From a virus: a stretch of 64,000 nucleotides of DNA. Location: positions 55,095-119,094 of IMG/VR virus record IMGVR_UViG_3300037826_000058. One strand, given 5' to 3'. Positions 34,868 through 41,153 of the stretch are shown here, piece by piece; within the stretch, counting starts at the first letter, position 1; each line of letters begins with the position of its first letter. The position numbers were made by a program, and so were the translations under genes. The notes beneath the pieces were generated by a model that was given only the letters and a program-made list of their open reading frames with translations, had not been told where the DNA came from and made no database searches.

Positions 34868-35419
34868 TTATTCTTCAAAGTAAATCCTCCATTCATCTGG
34901 ATATTCTACCACAACCACTCTACCCCTGGGCTTTTTAGGTTCAAACCTAAGAGACATACCAGCCTCATGGGGCATACGGTTTCCTTTACGGTTGTTACAA
35001 TACCTGCAACAACATGCTACGTTCCCCCAGTTGGTCTTACCGCCTCGGCTCTGGGGAATGATGTGCTCTATAGTAAAATCAGAATGGCGAAGGGGGCGAC
35101 CGTCATCATCCAGATCACCCACCCGCCTTCCACAGTAAACGCATTGCCATTTGTCTCTGCGGAAAACGTTTCGCCTTGTAAACGGTACTGATTGCTGGGG
35201 GGCGTCGTGGTAAACACTTAGCATCAATACGCTCGGTACTTCATACACATCATCAACGGTATTTAGTTTTGCAGCCACACCGTCGATTGCAAGCACAGGC
35301 ACGTTGCCTTCATCGTCCTCTCGCATCATTATCTCGATAGCATCTCTTACGGTGATGATGCGAAAAGGGCGTCCTGTCCTGTCGAGCAATAAAACTTTAC
35401 GGTTTAACTTTTCAGTCAT
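34868..35419 (-). CDS. HNH endonuclease (HNH_5-like)
   Basis: 183 residues from the ATG at 35419, which follows GGGGGGGAGTAAGC. The N-terminal KVLLLDRTGRPFRIITVRDAIEIM and PSVLMLSVY segments precede the nuclease domain FRRDKWQCVYCGRRV ... FTIEHIIPQSRGGKTNWGNVACCCRYCNNRKGN. This is the pattern of a widespread phage/bacterial HNH family. A longer reading to 35473 would enter a tRNA gene and is rejected. Likely a homing or packaging-associated nuclease. Confidence 0.8.
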   Translation of the reverse strand: MTEKLNRKVLLLDRTGRPFRIITVRDAIEIMMREDDEGNVPVLAIDGVAAKLNTVDDVYEVPSVLMLSVYHDAPQQSVPFTRRNVFRRDKWQCVYCGRRVGDLDDDGRPLRHSDFTIEHIIPQSRGGKTNWGNVACCCRYCNNRKGNRMPHEAGMSLRFEPKKPRGRVVVVEYPDEWRIYFEE

Positions 35420-35446
35420 GCTTACTCCCCCCCCAAAAAAAATGAA

Positions 35447-35518
35447 TACCCCCAGCTGGACTCGAACCAGCATCTACGGTTTAGGAAACCGTGGCTCTTT
35501 CCATTGAGCTATGGGGGC
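35447..35518 (-). tRNA. tRNA-Arg(CCT)
   Basis: Minus-strand cloverleaf: GCCCCCA/TGGGGGT acceptor, anticodon loop TTCCTAA, T-arm GCTGG-TTCGAGT-CCAGC. Isolated, 4 kb away from the main tRNA array. Confidence 0.9.
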
Positions 35519-35524
35519 ACTGCA

Positions 35525-35800
35525 TCACGAATACAAAGGATTAAGTTCCTCTTCCTCTTCCTCTGCAACCCATACCGCAAACCTCATTGTTTTGTTGAGG
35601 TTACGGAAGGAAACATCACCGTCATACGGCGCGGTGTCTCGTTCCCATCTCCCTTGTGCGTTCACCAGCACAACACATCTCATGTCGTACTTGGTGATAT
35701 ACTCTAGGGCGTCCTGTGGCGTCCTAAATACCAACGACCCTTCCTTTTTGATGATGGTCTCGTGGTCACCCACAGCGTCGGAACAGTAACTTGCTAGCAT
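35525..35800 (-). CDS. Small acidic protein of unknown function
   Basis: 91 residues (LASYCSDAVGDHETIIKKEGSLVFRTPQDALEYITKYDMRCVVLVNAQGRWERDTAPYDG ... VWVAEEEEEELNP). It starts in a TAATG junction with the ThyA-like gene and has GGGGGAATA upstream. No recognised family. Confidence 0.55.
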   Translation of the reverse strand: MLASYCSDAVGDHETIIKKEGSLVFRTPQDALEYITKYDMRCVVLVNAQGRWERDTAPYDGDVSFRNLNKTMRFAVWVAEEEEEELNPLYS

Positions 35801-36645
35801 TATTCCCCCTTATACTTCTTGGCCTTCTCCAGGATACTTGGAATGGCTTCTTCCATATACGGTTTCATTTTGTCGTAACGATAGGTTCTATCGGTAAATC
35901 TTCTGTTTGTTATTGCCTTGAGGAATACATTATTTACCTCTTCCATGTAGGAGCCATAGATGTGGTAGCTATCGGCCTGATGAACATAGCGCCCCACGCG
36001 AACCTCACGCCCAGCATGCTCGCTGACTCGATCAGCGATTTTTTCCTGTAACTTCACAAATGCGAACATATTCATAAAAGCGGCTTTGTAGGCATCGTTT
36101 GAACGCATTCGGACGTTGGTGTTCAAATACCACACCCCATCCGTATCAGGGAGAATACGACACCAGATGCTTTGTAAGCACGCTGGGTCGTGGCAAAACG
36201 GGTCTTCCCAAGGTTTCCAGGTAATCGCCTGGGCGCGACGCGTGTAGGGAGCTTGGGCTAGCTTGCACGCCATTACTTCTATTTGATTGTAAAGCTCATC
36301 AATCCCCGGTACAGAGTATGTAAACAAGCGCTCGTGGTACGTATACTCCCACCGAGTATCGTTAGGGTCATCAGGGTCGCGAACCCAGTGGTCTTTAATG
36401 CCATCCCTGACTTCCATTGTGTACTCTTGTAGGTCTTGTAATCCGCATGGTATCATGCGGCTTATCATGGGTTCAGCTAGGGGGCTGTCTACCACGATAG
36501 TCATTGTAGCGTCTAGCGATGGGGGGTCTTCAGGTTTATCATACTCCGTTTGGATTGGGGTTCCGCTATGATAAACCTTTAAGACAGACTTCTCCCAAGC
36601 AGAAGGAAGATTACTCCCCTGAACGCGAAGAACTGGTATATACAT
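35800..36645 (-). CDS. Thymidylate synthase superfamily enzyme (ThyA-like)
   Basis: About 281 residues. The C-terminal half carries ThyA features: DPACLQSIWCRI with the candidate catalytic Cys (Leu replaces the usual His after it), NVRMRSNDAYKAAFMNMFAF with the phosphate-binding RS-D and Asn, and ADSYHIYGSYMEEV with the H-x-Y pair. It should act on dUMP or dCMP, either methylating or hydroxymethylating C5. The altered PAC-L site resembles phage pyrimidine hydroxymethylases more than housekeeping ThyA (inference). Start at 36645, in a TAATATTAATG junction. Confidence 0.6.
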   Translation of the reverse strand: MYIPVLRVQGSNLPSAWEKSVLKVYHSGTPIQTEYDKPEDPPSLDATMTIVVDSPLAEPMISRMIPCGLQDLQEYTMEVRDGIKDHWVRDPDDPNDTRWEYTYHERLFTYSVPGIDELYNQIEVMACKLAQAPYTRRAQAITWKPWEDPFCHDPACLQSIWCRILPDTDGVWYLNTNVRMRSNDAYKAAFMNMFAFVKLQEKIADRVSEHAGREVRVGRYVHQADSYHIYGSYMEEVNNVFLKAITNRRFTDRTYRYDKMKPYMEEAIPSILEKAKKYKGE

Positions 36646-36650
36646 TAATA

Positions 36651-37838
36651 TTATTTCCCCTTGTAGTGATTGCATCCCATTTCAGGGTAAACTACCCTGT
36701 GAATAGTAGGAACACCCCATCCAAATGTATTGTCCTTTCCTGGTTCTCCTAGGTCACAAGCACTGTCTTTAAGCGCATCGTAAACCTCGTCAGGGGAGAA
36801 CTCTGGATATAAAGACTTGATTACTCCAGCCGCCGCAGAAACGTGTGGGGTCGCCATTGATGTTCCCGATTTATACCACGTTTCCGCGGGGGACGTGTAG
36901 GCATACACACAAAACGAAGGTGCTACAAAATCTAATTTCTCACCGTAATTACTGAAGTATGCGAGGTCTAAGTCTTCATCGATCCCGCCTACCGATACGA
37001 CACTATCAAATCCAGCGGGATATACTAATACATCAATATGATGATTACCAGCCGCCGCCACTGGTAACACACCATTTTCCCTTGCACGCTTCAGTGCGTT
37101 TTCCACCATTGACCACGCTTCGCTTTGAGGGTCTCCATATCCCCCAAACGACATAGACATTACATCTACGTCGTTCTCGGTACACCAATCGATTGCCAAA
37201 ATGATTGCCCTGAGGGAGCACCTTCCTCCCTCACAGACTTTTAGATGTACCCCCTCACAGTGCGGGCAAATCCCTGCAATTCCCGTCTCATTATGAGGGG
37301 CGGCACTAATGCTTTGCACATGGTAACCATGTGTATCATCGTCAGTGGTGTCAGCATTCCCCGTGAAATAGTTCCAGCCCGTAATGTCATTGGTGGGCTG
37401 GTCTTCAATTGGTGACCAACCACTGTCCAGAAACGCAATACGGGCCACTTGGGTATAGGAACGCGTGTAAACAGACGGAACTTCTTCTACCCCCATCATC
37501 TGAGGCCCGTACTGGAGCTCTATGTGTTCGTCGTTTAGCGTAGGCCTTGGTGTGGGGGTAGGAGTAGGACGTGTTGGTACAGGAATAATCTCACTTGCTT
37601 TGAAAACCAACGGGAGGTAGTGGTAGTAACGCCCTTCTTGCTGAGTATAGATTTCTGGCAAGGGAAAACATTCTTGTAAGCGAATAACTTCCTTCTTTTC
37701 AACAAACCGATACCCATACCGAGCATTGCTGTCTTCAACCAACACATAATCGTCATCGATAAACCCTCCATCCGCCTTAACAGGGGTAAAAATCAAGAGG
37801 GTTACTAAGACAGCCAAAACCAAAGATAACCTGCGCAT
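36651..37838 (-). CDS. Secreted subtilisin-like serine protease (S8)
   Basis: 395 residues from the ATG at 37838 (GGAGGCGTAAT upstream). Signal peptide RRLSLVLAVLVTLLIFTPVKA, a Pro/Thr-rich linker (IPVPTRPTPTPTPRP), then a complete S8 domain: IAFLDSGW (Asp), THGYHVQSISAA (His), PVAAAGNH (oxyanion Asn) and SGTSMATPHVSAAAG (Ser). Extra Cys pairs (CPHCEG, CEGGRC) suggest disulfides. It is probably exported from the host, where it could cleave host surface or competing proteins. Rare for a phage genome. Confidence 0.85.
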   Translation of the reverse strand: MRRLSLVLAVLVTLLIFTPVKADGGFIDDDYVLVEDSNARYGYRFVEKKEVIRLQECFPLPEIYTQQEGRYYHYLPLVFKASEIIPVPTRPTPTPTPRPTLNDEHIELQYGPQMMGVEEVPSVYTRSYTQVARIAFLDSGWSPIEDQPTNDITGWNYFTGNADTTDDDTHGYHVQSISAAPHNETGIAGICPHCEGVHLKVCEGGRCSLRAIILAIDWCTENDVDVMSMSFGGYGDPQSEAWSMVENALKRARENGVLPVAAAGNHHIDVLVYPAGFDSVVSVGGIDEDLDLAYFSNYGEKLDFVAPSFCVYAYTSPAETWYKSGTSMATPHVSAAAGVIKSLYPEFSPDEVYDALKDSACDLGEPGKDNTFGWGVPTIHRVVYPEMGCNHYKGK

Positions 37839-38122
37839 ATTACGCCTCCCCAGATAGCAACCGTCAACAGTTGAATGAATAAAGCTACAGACGCGGTAAC
37901 CCACCACCCCCACAAAATATCAGGGTAGCGTCGCTTTATTAGCTTCCCCAGCCCATAAAGAACCACGGGAATAATAACCTTAACAGCCACGAGGGGAAGA
38001 TACCCATAAGATTGCCAAACCGAGACAGCAAGGGGGTTAGCCTCAGCACCAACCCCCCACGCGTAGGTGACAATTAAGTCAACTGCTTGCAAGAACAAGT
38101 ATAATAGAGTTAATCCCACCAT
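37805..38122 (-). CDS. Small multi-pass membrane protein (DUF5658-like)
   Basis: 105 residues with about three membrane helices (LTLLYLFLQAVDLIVTYAW; YLPLVAVKVIIPVVLYGL; WVTASVALFIQLLTVAIW). AEANPL after the first helix is characteristic of DUF5658-type proteins. It precedes the secreted protease gene and overlaps its start. Unknown function. Confidence 0.6.
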   Translation of the reverse strand: MVGLTLLYLFLQAVDLIVTYAWGVGAEANPLAVSVWQSYGYLPLVAVKVIIPVVLYGLGKLIKRRYPDILWGWWVTASVALFIQLLTVAIWGGVICAGYLWFWLS

Positions 38123-38589
38123 TGCTCGAACCCCTTCAACAGGCTAATAATCCTCTCTTTGTCTTCTTGCCTCTTTATCTCCGAAATGTACCGTGCTATG
38201 CGGTATACACGCTCGGCGGCTTCTTGCCTTCCTGGGCTGTTGACCTTGGAGAATTCTGGCCCAGTATATTGGTATAGCCCGTTCTCTATCGGCTCGAACC
38301 CCATAGAAATATCCCCAAAATGCTCCTCGAAGGATATAGACCTCAATGTTTCGTCTAGGTAATCGTCTGCTATGTATCTATCGATAGCATCAGCCAGCTC
38401 TTCAAGTTCGTTGGCAATATCGTCGGCTGATGTTGATAAACCGCTTTCCCTGAAAGAACGAGCCATCTTTCGAGACTTAAAGGATATAATCTCGAAAAGA
38501 TAAGCCCAATCCCAGTCTCTGTCTCCCCAGATAACAGGAGCCCAAGCGATTAGGTTCTTTATCCCTCTAAATATCTTATCAAACAACAT
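38110..38589 (-). CDS. Hypothetical protein
   Basis: 159 residues from the ATG at 38589, which follows GGAGGCCA. Sequence LFDKIFRGIKNLIAWAPVIWGDRDWDWAYLFEIISFKSRKMARSF ... ERVYRIARYISEIKRQEDKERIISLLKGFEQWW is helical and rich in charged and aromatic residues. Similar proteins occur in phages without known function. A longer reading to 38688 lies inside the upstream gene. Confidence 0.6.
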   Translation of the reverse strand: MLFDKIFRGIKNLIAWAPVIWGDRDWDWAYLFEIISFKSRKMARSFRESGLSTSADDIANELEELADAIDRYIADDYLDETLRSISFEEHFGDISMGFEPIENGLYQYTGPEFSKVNSPGRQEAAERVYRIARYISEIKRQEDKERIISLLKGFEQWWD

Positions 38590-38794
38590 TGGCCTCCGAG
38601 TTATCACCAACGACGTTTCCGTCTCCGGTGATACTAACATTGCGAGGTTGTGCGAGCGCAAGCGCGGAATTCTTGGGGTATAGTTCACCGCACTTGGGGC
38701 AAGCCGTGGGCTTTTTCATAACAGCATATCCATTCCCCTCTTCAGCATGACTTGCATAGAACTTGGCTTTACATTTGTCGCATACAACAATCAT
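38579..38794 (-). CDS. Small zinc-ribbon protein
   Basis: 71 residues from the ATG at 38794 (AGGAGGGTCTGAA upstream). VVCDKCKAKFYASHA and ACPKCGELYP form a CxxC...CxxC zinc ribbon; the tail NVSITGDGNVVGDNSEANV is low-complexity. May be a regulatory or nucleic-acid binding adaptor. Confidence 0.6.
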   Translation of the reverse strand: MIVVCDKCKAKFYASHAEEGNGYAVMKKPTACPKCGELYPKNSALALAQPRNVSITGDGNVVGDNSEANVV

Positions 38795-38805
38795 TTCAGA
38801 CCCTC

Positions 38806-39354
38806 CTAGCTTGTCCAATTAGCGTCTTCTTTAACGCGTTTATCCCAACACTTCTCACAGTAAATACCAGCAAAGTGTCGCCGGTTCTGTGCTTCACTAG
38901 CATCTATAAGCTTACCACAGGTGCTACAATGCACCTGACCTTCTCGCCACTTCTGCGTGGCATCGAGAATACGGTTTACAGTCTCTTTTGGCATTTTCTC
39001 GTCAGGGTCAGATAGAAATCTGACTCCCACCAACTTTGTCTGTGTAGGTGACCACAGCGTCAGTCCCCACAAATTGGTATAGACGTATCTTGACTTGGGC
39101 TTATCCCCCAGCATCTCAAACCCATCGAATTCCTCCGACAAACGATGCTCTTCCGTCTTTCCTGGTATGACCATCTTCTGGGTCACCATCAGGGGGTATT
39201 CCCTATGCCCATCCCTAAACCTTAATCTAGGATTATCATAGGGGTCTCCAATAGCGGCCCTCAATCTTCTTTCCACCTTGGGCAGTTCTTCGGTGAACCA
39301 CTCCATATCCAATCGGTGAAGGTCGTTTCTATCAATAATAACCTTAGCGTCCAT
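38806..39354 (-). CDS. Hypothetical protein with C-terminal zinc finger
   Basis: 182 residues from the ATG at 39354 with GAGGAGGTGATT upstream. The N-terminal body (RNDLHRLDMEWFTEELPKVERRLRAAIGDPYDNPRLRFRDG) ends in a Cys4 finger (VHCSTCGKLI ... YCEKCWDKR). First gene after a perfect sigma70 promoter. Unknown function; nucleic acid binding is possible. Confidence 0.6.
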   Translation of the reverse strand: MDAKVIIDRNDLHRLDMEWFTEELPKVERRLRAAIGDPYDNPRLRFRDGHREYPLMVTQKMVIPGKTEEHRLSEEFDGFEMLGDKPKSRYVYTNLWGLTLWSPTQTKLVGVRFLSDPDEKMPKETVNRILDATQKWREGQVHCSTCGKLIDASEAQNRRHFAGIYCEKCWDKRVKEDANWTS

Positions 39355-39377
39355 AATCACCTCCTCACTCATTGCCA

Positions 39378-39406
39378 ATTATACACCAAAACCCCCTGGC
39401 TGTCAA
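39378..39406 (-). promoter_or_regulatory. Consensus sigma70 promoter
   Basis: Minus strand TTGACA (39406-39401), 17-bp spacer, TATAAT (39383-39378). It drives the operon beginning with the zinc-finger gene at 39354. Confidence 0.85.
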
Positions 39407-39422
39407 GGGGGTTCAAAAAAAA

Positions 39423-39596
39423 TTAAGAGGGTTTTTGCTTTTCTCTAACCGCCTCTTCAAGAGTACGATCATTCAGACAGTCATTACATACGTCACACCC
39501 TGCTTGGATAGGTTTAACTTTATCACATCTAGAACACCGTTTTTCTATGTACGATGCTCTATAAATCCCTTCAATTGTATGGTATTTTCTTTTCAC
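39423..39596 (-). CDS. Small zinc-ribbon peptide (GTG start)
   Basis: A 57-residue frame starting at GTG (39596) after GGGGGGAGT, ending at TAA at 39423. Sequence KRKYHTIEGIYRASYIEKRCSRC and then CDVCNDC gives two CxxC pairs, a zinc ribbon, followed by LNDRTLEEAVREKQKPS. It lies between tRNA-Phe and the promoter at 39378-39406. Too short and GTG-initiated, so easily missed. Confidence 0.6.
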   Translation of the reverse strand: MKRKYHTIEGIYRASYIEKRCSRCDKVKPIQAGCDVCNDCLNDRTLEEAVREKQKPS

Positions 39597-39624
39597 ACTC
39601 CCCCCTGTTTTCTTAACCTACAGA

Positions 39625-39697
39625 TATGCCCAGCGGGGATCGAACCCGCGACCTCTGGCTCTTCAGGCCAGCGCTCTACCAACTGAGCTACAGGCAT
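39625..39697 (-). tRNA. tRNA-Phe(GAA)
   Basis: Anticodon loop CTGAAGA on stem CTGGC/GCCAG; T-arm GCGGG-TTCGATC-CCCGC; acceptor ATGCCTG/TGGGCAT. Last tRNA of the main array in transcription order. Confidence 0.9.
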
Positions 39698-39707
39698 ACG
39701 TCACCGA

Positions 39708-39781
39708 TGACCGTGGTGGGAGTCGAACCCACAACATCTCGGTTTTGAACCGAGCCTCTCTGCCAATTGGAGCACACGGTC
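39708..39781 (-). tRNA. tRNA-Leu(CAA), short variable loop
   Basis: Anticodon loop TTCAAAA on CTCGG/CCGAG; acceptor GACCGTG/CACGGTC. Variable region only about five bases, unlike the long arm of bacterial tRNA-Leu. Confidence 0.8.
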
Positions 39782-39782
39782 A

Positions 39783-39853
39783 AGCTCTGAGCAGGATTTG
39801 AACCTGCGTCTTCGGTGTACGAAACCGATGTACTTCCACTGTACTATCAGAGC
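39783..39853 (-). tRNA. tRNA-Thr(CGT)
   Basis: Anticodon loop TTCGTAC on TCGGT/ACCGA; acceptor GCTCTGA/TCAGAGC; T-arm GCAGG-TTCAAAT-CCTGC. First of three consecutive tRNA-Thr genes by coordinate. Confidence 0.88.
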
Positions 39854-39856
39854 AAA

Positions 39857-39929
39857 AGCCCCTAGATGGAATCGAACCATCGACCTCACCCTTACCACGG
39901 GTGCGCTCTGCCAACTGAGCTATAAGGGC
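39857..39929 (-). tRNA. tRNA-Thr(GGT)
   Basis: Anticodon loop GTGGTAA on CACCC/GGGTG; acceptor GCCCTTA/TAGGGGC; T-arm GATGG-TTCGATT-CCATC. Confidence 0.88.
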
Positions 39930-39932
39930 ACA

Positions 39933-40004
39933 AGCCCCTACCTGGAATCGAACCAGGGTAACCACTTTACAAGAGTGGTGGTTTGCCGATTAACCTATAG
40001 GGGC
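39933..40004 (-). tRNA. tRNA-Thr(TGT)
   Basis: Anticodon loop CTTGTAA on CCACT/AGTGG; acceptor GCCCCTA/TAGGGGC; T-arm CCTGG-TTCGATT-CCAGG. With the two neighbours it allows reading of all four ACN codons. Confidence 0.9.
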
Positions 40005-40008
40005 AAAA

Positions 40009-40080
40009 AGACTTGGGCGGGATTTGAACCCGCATACAAGGGTTTTGCAGACCCCCGCCTATCCATTCGGCCACCAAGTC
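40009..40080 (-). tRNA. tRNA-Cys(GCA)
   Basis: Anticodon loop CTGCAAA; acceptor GACTTGG/CCAAGTC; T-arm GCGGG-TTCAAAT-CCCGC. Its 5' end abuts a solitary insertion-element left end. Confidence 0.9.
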
Positions 40081-40122
40081 ATAGAATTTAGCGCAGGATA
40101 CTCCCCCGCTTTAGCGGGGAGA
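40079..40122 (+). repeat. Solitary TnpB-element left end, 44-bp exact repeat (copy 1)
   Basis: 44 bases identical to 63837-63880, containing the hairpin CTCCCCCGCTTTAGCGGGGAG preceded by AGCGCAGGATA. It resembles the left end of the tnpB element. It supplies the stop codon region of the lipoprotein gene ending at 40111. Confidence 0.8.
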
Positions 40123-40422
40123 AGTTGACCGTTCTTCACAATCAAAAAATACGGGGATGGTCTGTGGGCCATCTACTGTTTCGATGTATTCTCCATCCTC
40201 GTAGATGTCTACGTACTCTTCCTCTGGTACATACCACCCTACAGCACTCGTGTAAGCACCGCTCACACGCCACTCTCTATCCGTGATGCTGTTGTAGCAT
40301 ACCAAAGCAACCTTTTCGCTGGGCCTAGGCCAAGGTGTGCTTGTAGGAGGTTGAGTGACACTATACTCTGGACTAGAGCAAGACGTGAAGATCAAAAAAA
40401 GCAATACAATTAGTTTTTTCAT
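40111..40422 (-). CDS. Putative lipoprotein, 3' end formed by a repeat
   Basis: About 103 residues: signal peptide KKLIVLLFLIFTSCSS with a lipobox (FTSC), then a Pro/Thr-rich stretch (TQPPTSTPWPRPS) and a short beta domain (WRVSGAYTSAVGWYVPEEEYVDIYEDGEYIETVDG). Start at the second of two ATGs after AAGGAG. The last codons and stop are supplied by the inserted left-end repeat, so the native C-terminus may be lost. Confidence 0.65.
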   Translation of the reverse strand: MKKLIVLLFLIFTSCSSPEYSVTQPPTSTPWPRPSEKVALVCYNSITDREWRVSGAYTSAVGWYVPEEEYVDIYEDGEYIETVDGPQTIPVFFDCEERSTSPR

Positions 40423-40437
40423 CATTCTCCTTATTAG

Positions 40438-40522
40438 CGGGGCCGGTGAGACTTGAACTCACAACACCGAAAGGTGCAACGCCTTAGCAGGGCGCTCCAA
40501 TGCCAATTATGGTTACGGCCCC
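40438..40522 (-). tRNA. tRNA-Ser(GCT)
   Basis: Class II: anticodon loop CTGCTAA, long variable arm (GCACC-TTTC-GGTGT), T-arm GTGAG-TTCAAGT-CTCAC, G73 discriminator. Confidence 0.9.
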
Positions 40523-40527
40523 CAATC

Positions 40528-40746
40528 TTAAATTTTGAACTCATCTGGCAACTTTTCTCCTTTCAACCGCTCGACTAGTCGCCAGCACATCAAGGCAGTC
40601 TCTCTGTTTCTGATTTCTATGTAGTCGGGCCACCCCCCTCCCTCGTTTAGCGTATACAGTGCTTCGTTAAGGTCAAGATCAACGCTGGGTTCTTCATCGC
40701 CCAACCATTTTATTAAATTACTTGCTTTTTCGCTTGCAGTTGCCAT
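40528..40746 (-). CDS. Small hypothetical protein
   Basis: 72 residues from the ATG at 40746 with AAAGGAGGCAGT upstream (TASEKASNLIKWLGDEEPSVDLDLNEALYTLNEGGGWPDYIEIRNRETALMCWRLVERLKG). The reading frame stays open to 40902 but that part has no ribosome-binding site. Unknown function. Confidence 0.6.
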   Translation of the reverse strand: MATASEKASNLIKWLGDEEPSVDLDLNEALYTLNEGGGWPDYIEIRNRETALMCWRLVERLKGEKLPDEFKI

Positions 40747-40855
40747 ACTGCCTCCTTTACTATTGCAGCTCTGAAAATCAAAATCAGGGGTGCTGATTCT
40801 GATGAACGCATCCACCATTTTCTTGCCGCCCAAGACAACCTTAGTCATCGTGACT

Positions 40856-41074
40856 TTAGTATAGTTTTCTGCGACACTGTTTACAGCATCGCCAAACCCC
40901 AATTTGGAAAGTTAAATGGCGTTGAATAATGTACCCTGGTGCTTGTGGTTCCCCGACGAAAATCATAGATTTTACCGAGCGCCCACACAGCGCTTCTTGG
41001 TCGTCGTAACTCAGGTGATATACTTCGTGTGTCCACTCTGGCTCTGCTATAAACGCACCCAATTTTTTACTCAA
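40856..41074 (-). CDS. Small Cys-containing protein (TTG start)
   Basis: 72 residues (SKKLGAFIAEPEWTHEVYHLSYDDQEALCGRSVKS ... VWRCCKQCRRKLY). The CCxxC ending with an earlier Cys may bind zinc. The start is a TTG at 41074 without a strong ribosome-binding site, just after tRNA-Glu. Plausible but uncertain. Confidence 0.45.
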   Translation of the reverse strand: MSKKLGAFIAEPEWTHEVYHLSYDDQEALCGRSVKSMIFVGEPQAPGYIIQRHLTFQIGVWRCCKQCRRKLY

Positions 41075-41081
41075 ACTTCAG

Positions 41082-41153
41082 TACCCCCAGCAGGATTTGA
41101 ACCCGCGTCTTCTGATCGAAAGTCAGATGTCCTATCCCCTAGACGATGGGGGC
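41082..41153 (-). tRNA. tRNA-Glu(TTC)
   Basis: Anticodon loop CTTTCGA on TCTGA/TCAGA; acceptor GCCCCCA/TGGGGGT; T-arm GCGGG-TTCAAAT-CCTGC. Its 5' end overlaps the last codons of the cytosine methylase gene. Confidence 0.9.
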
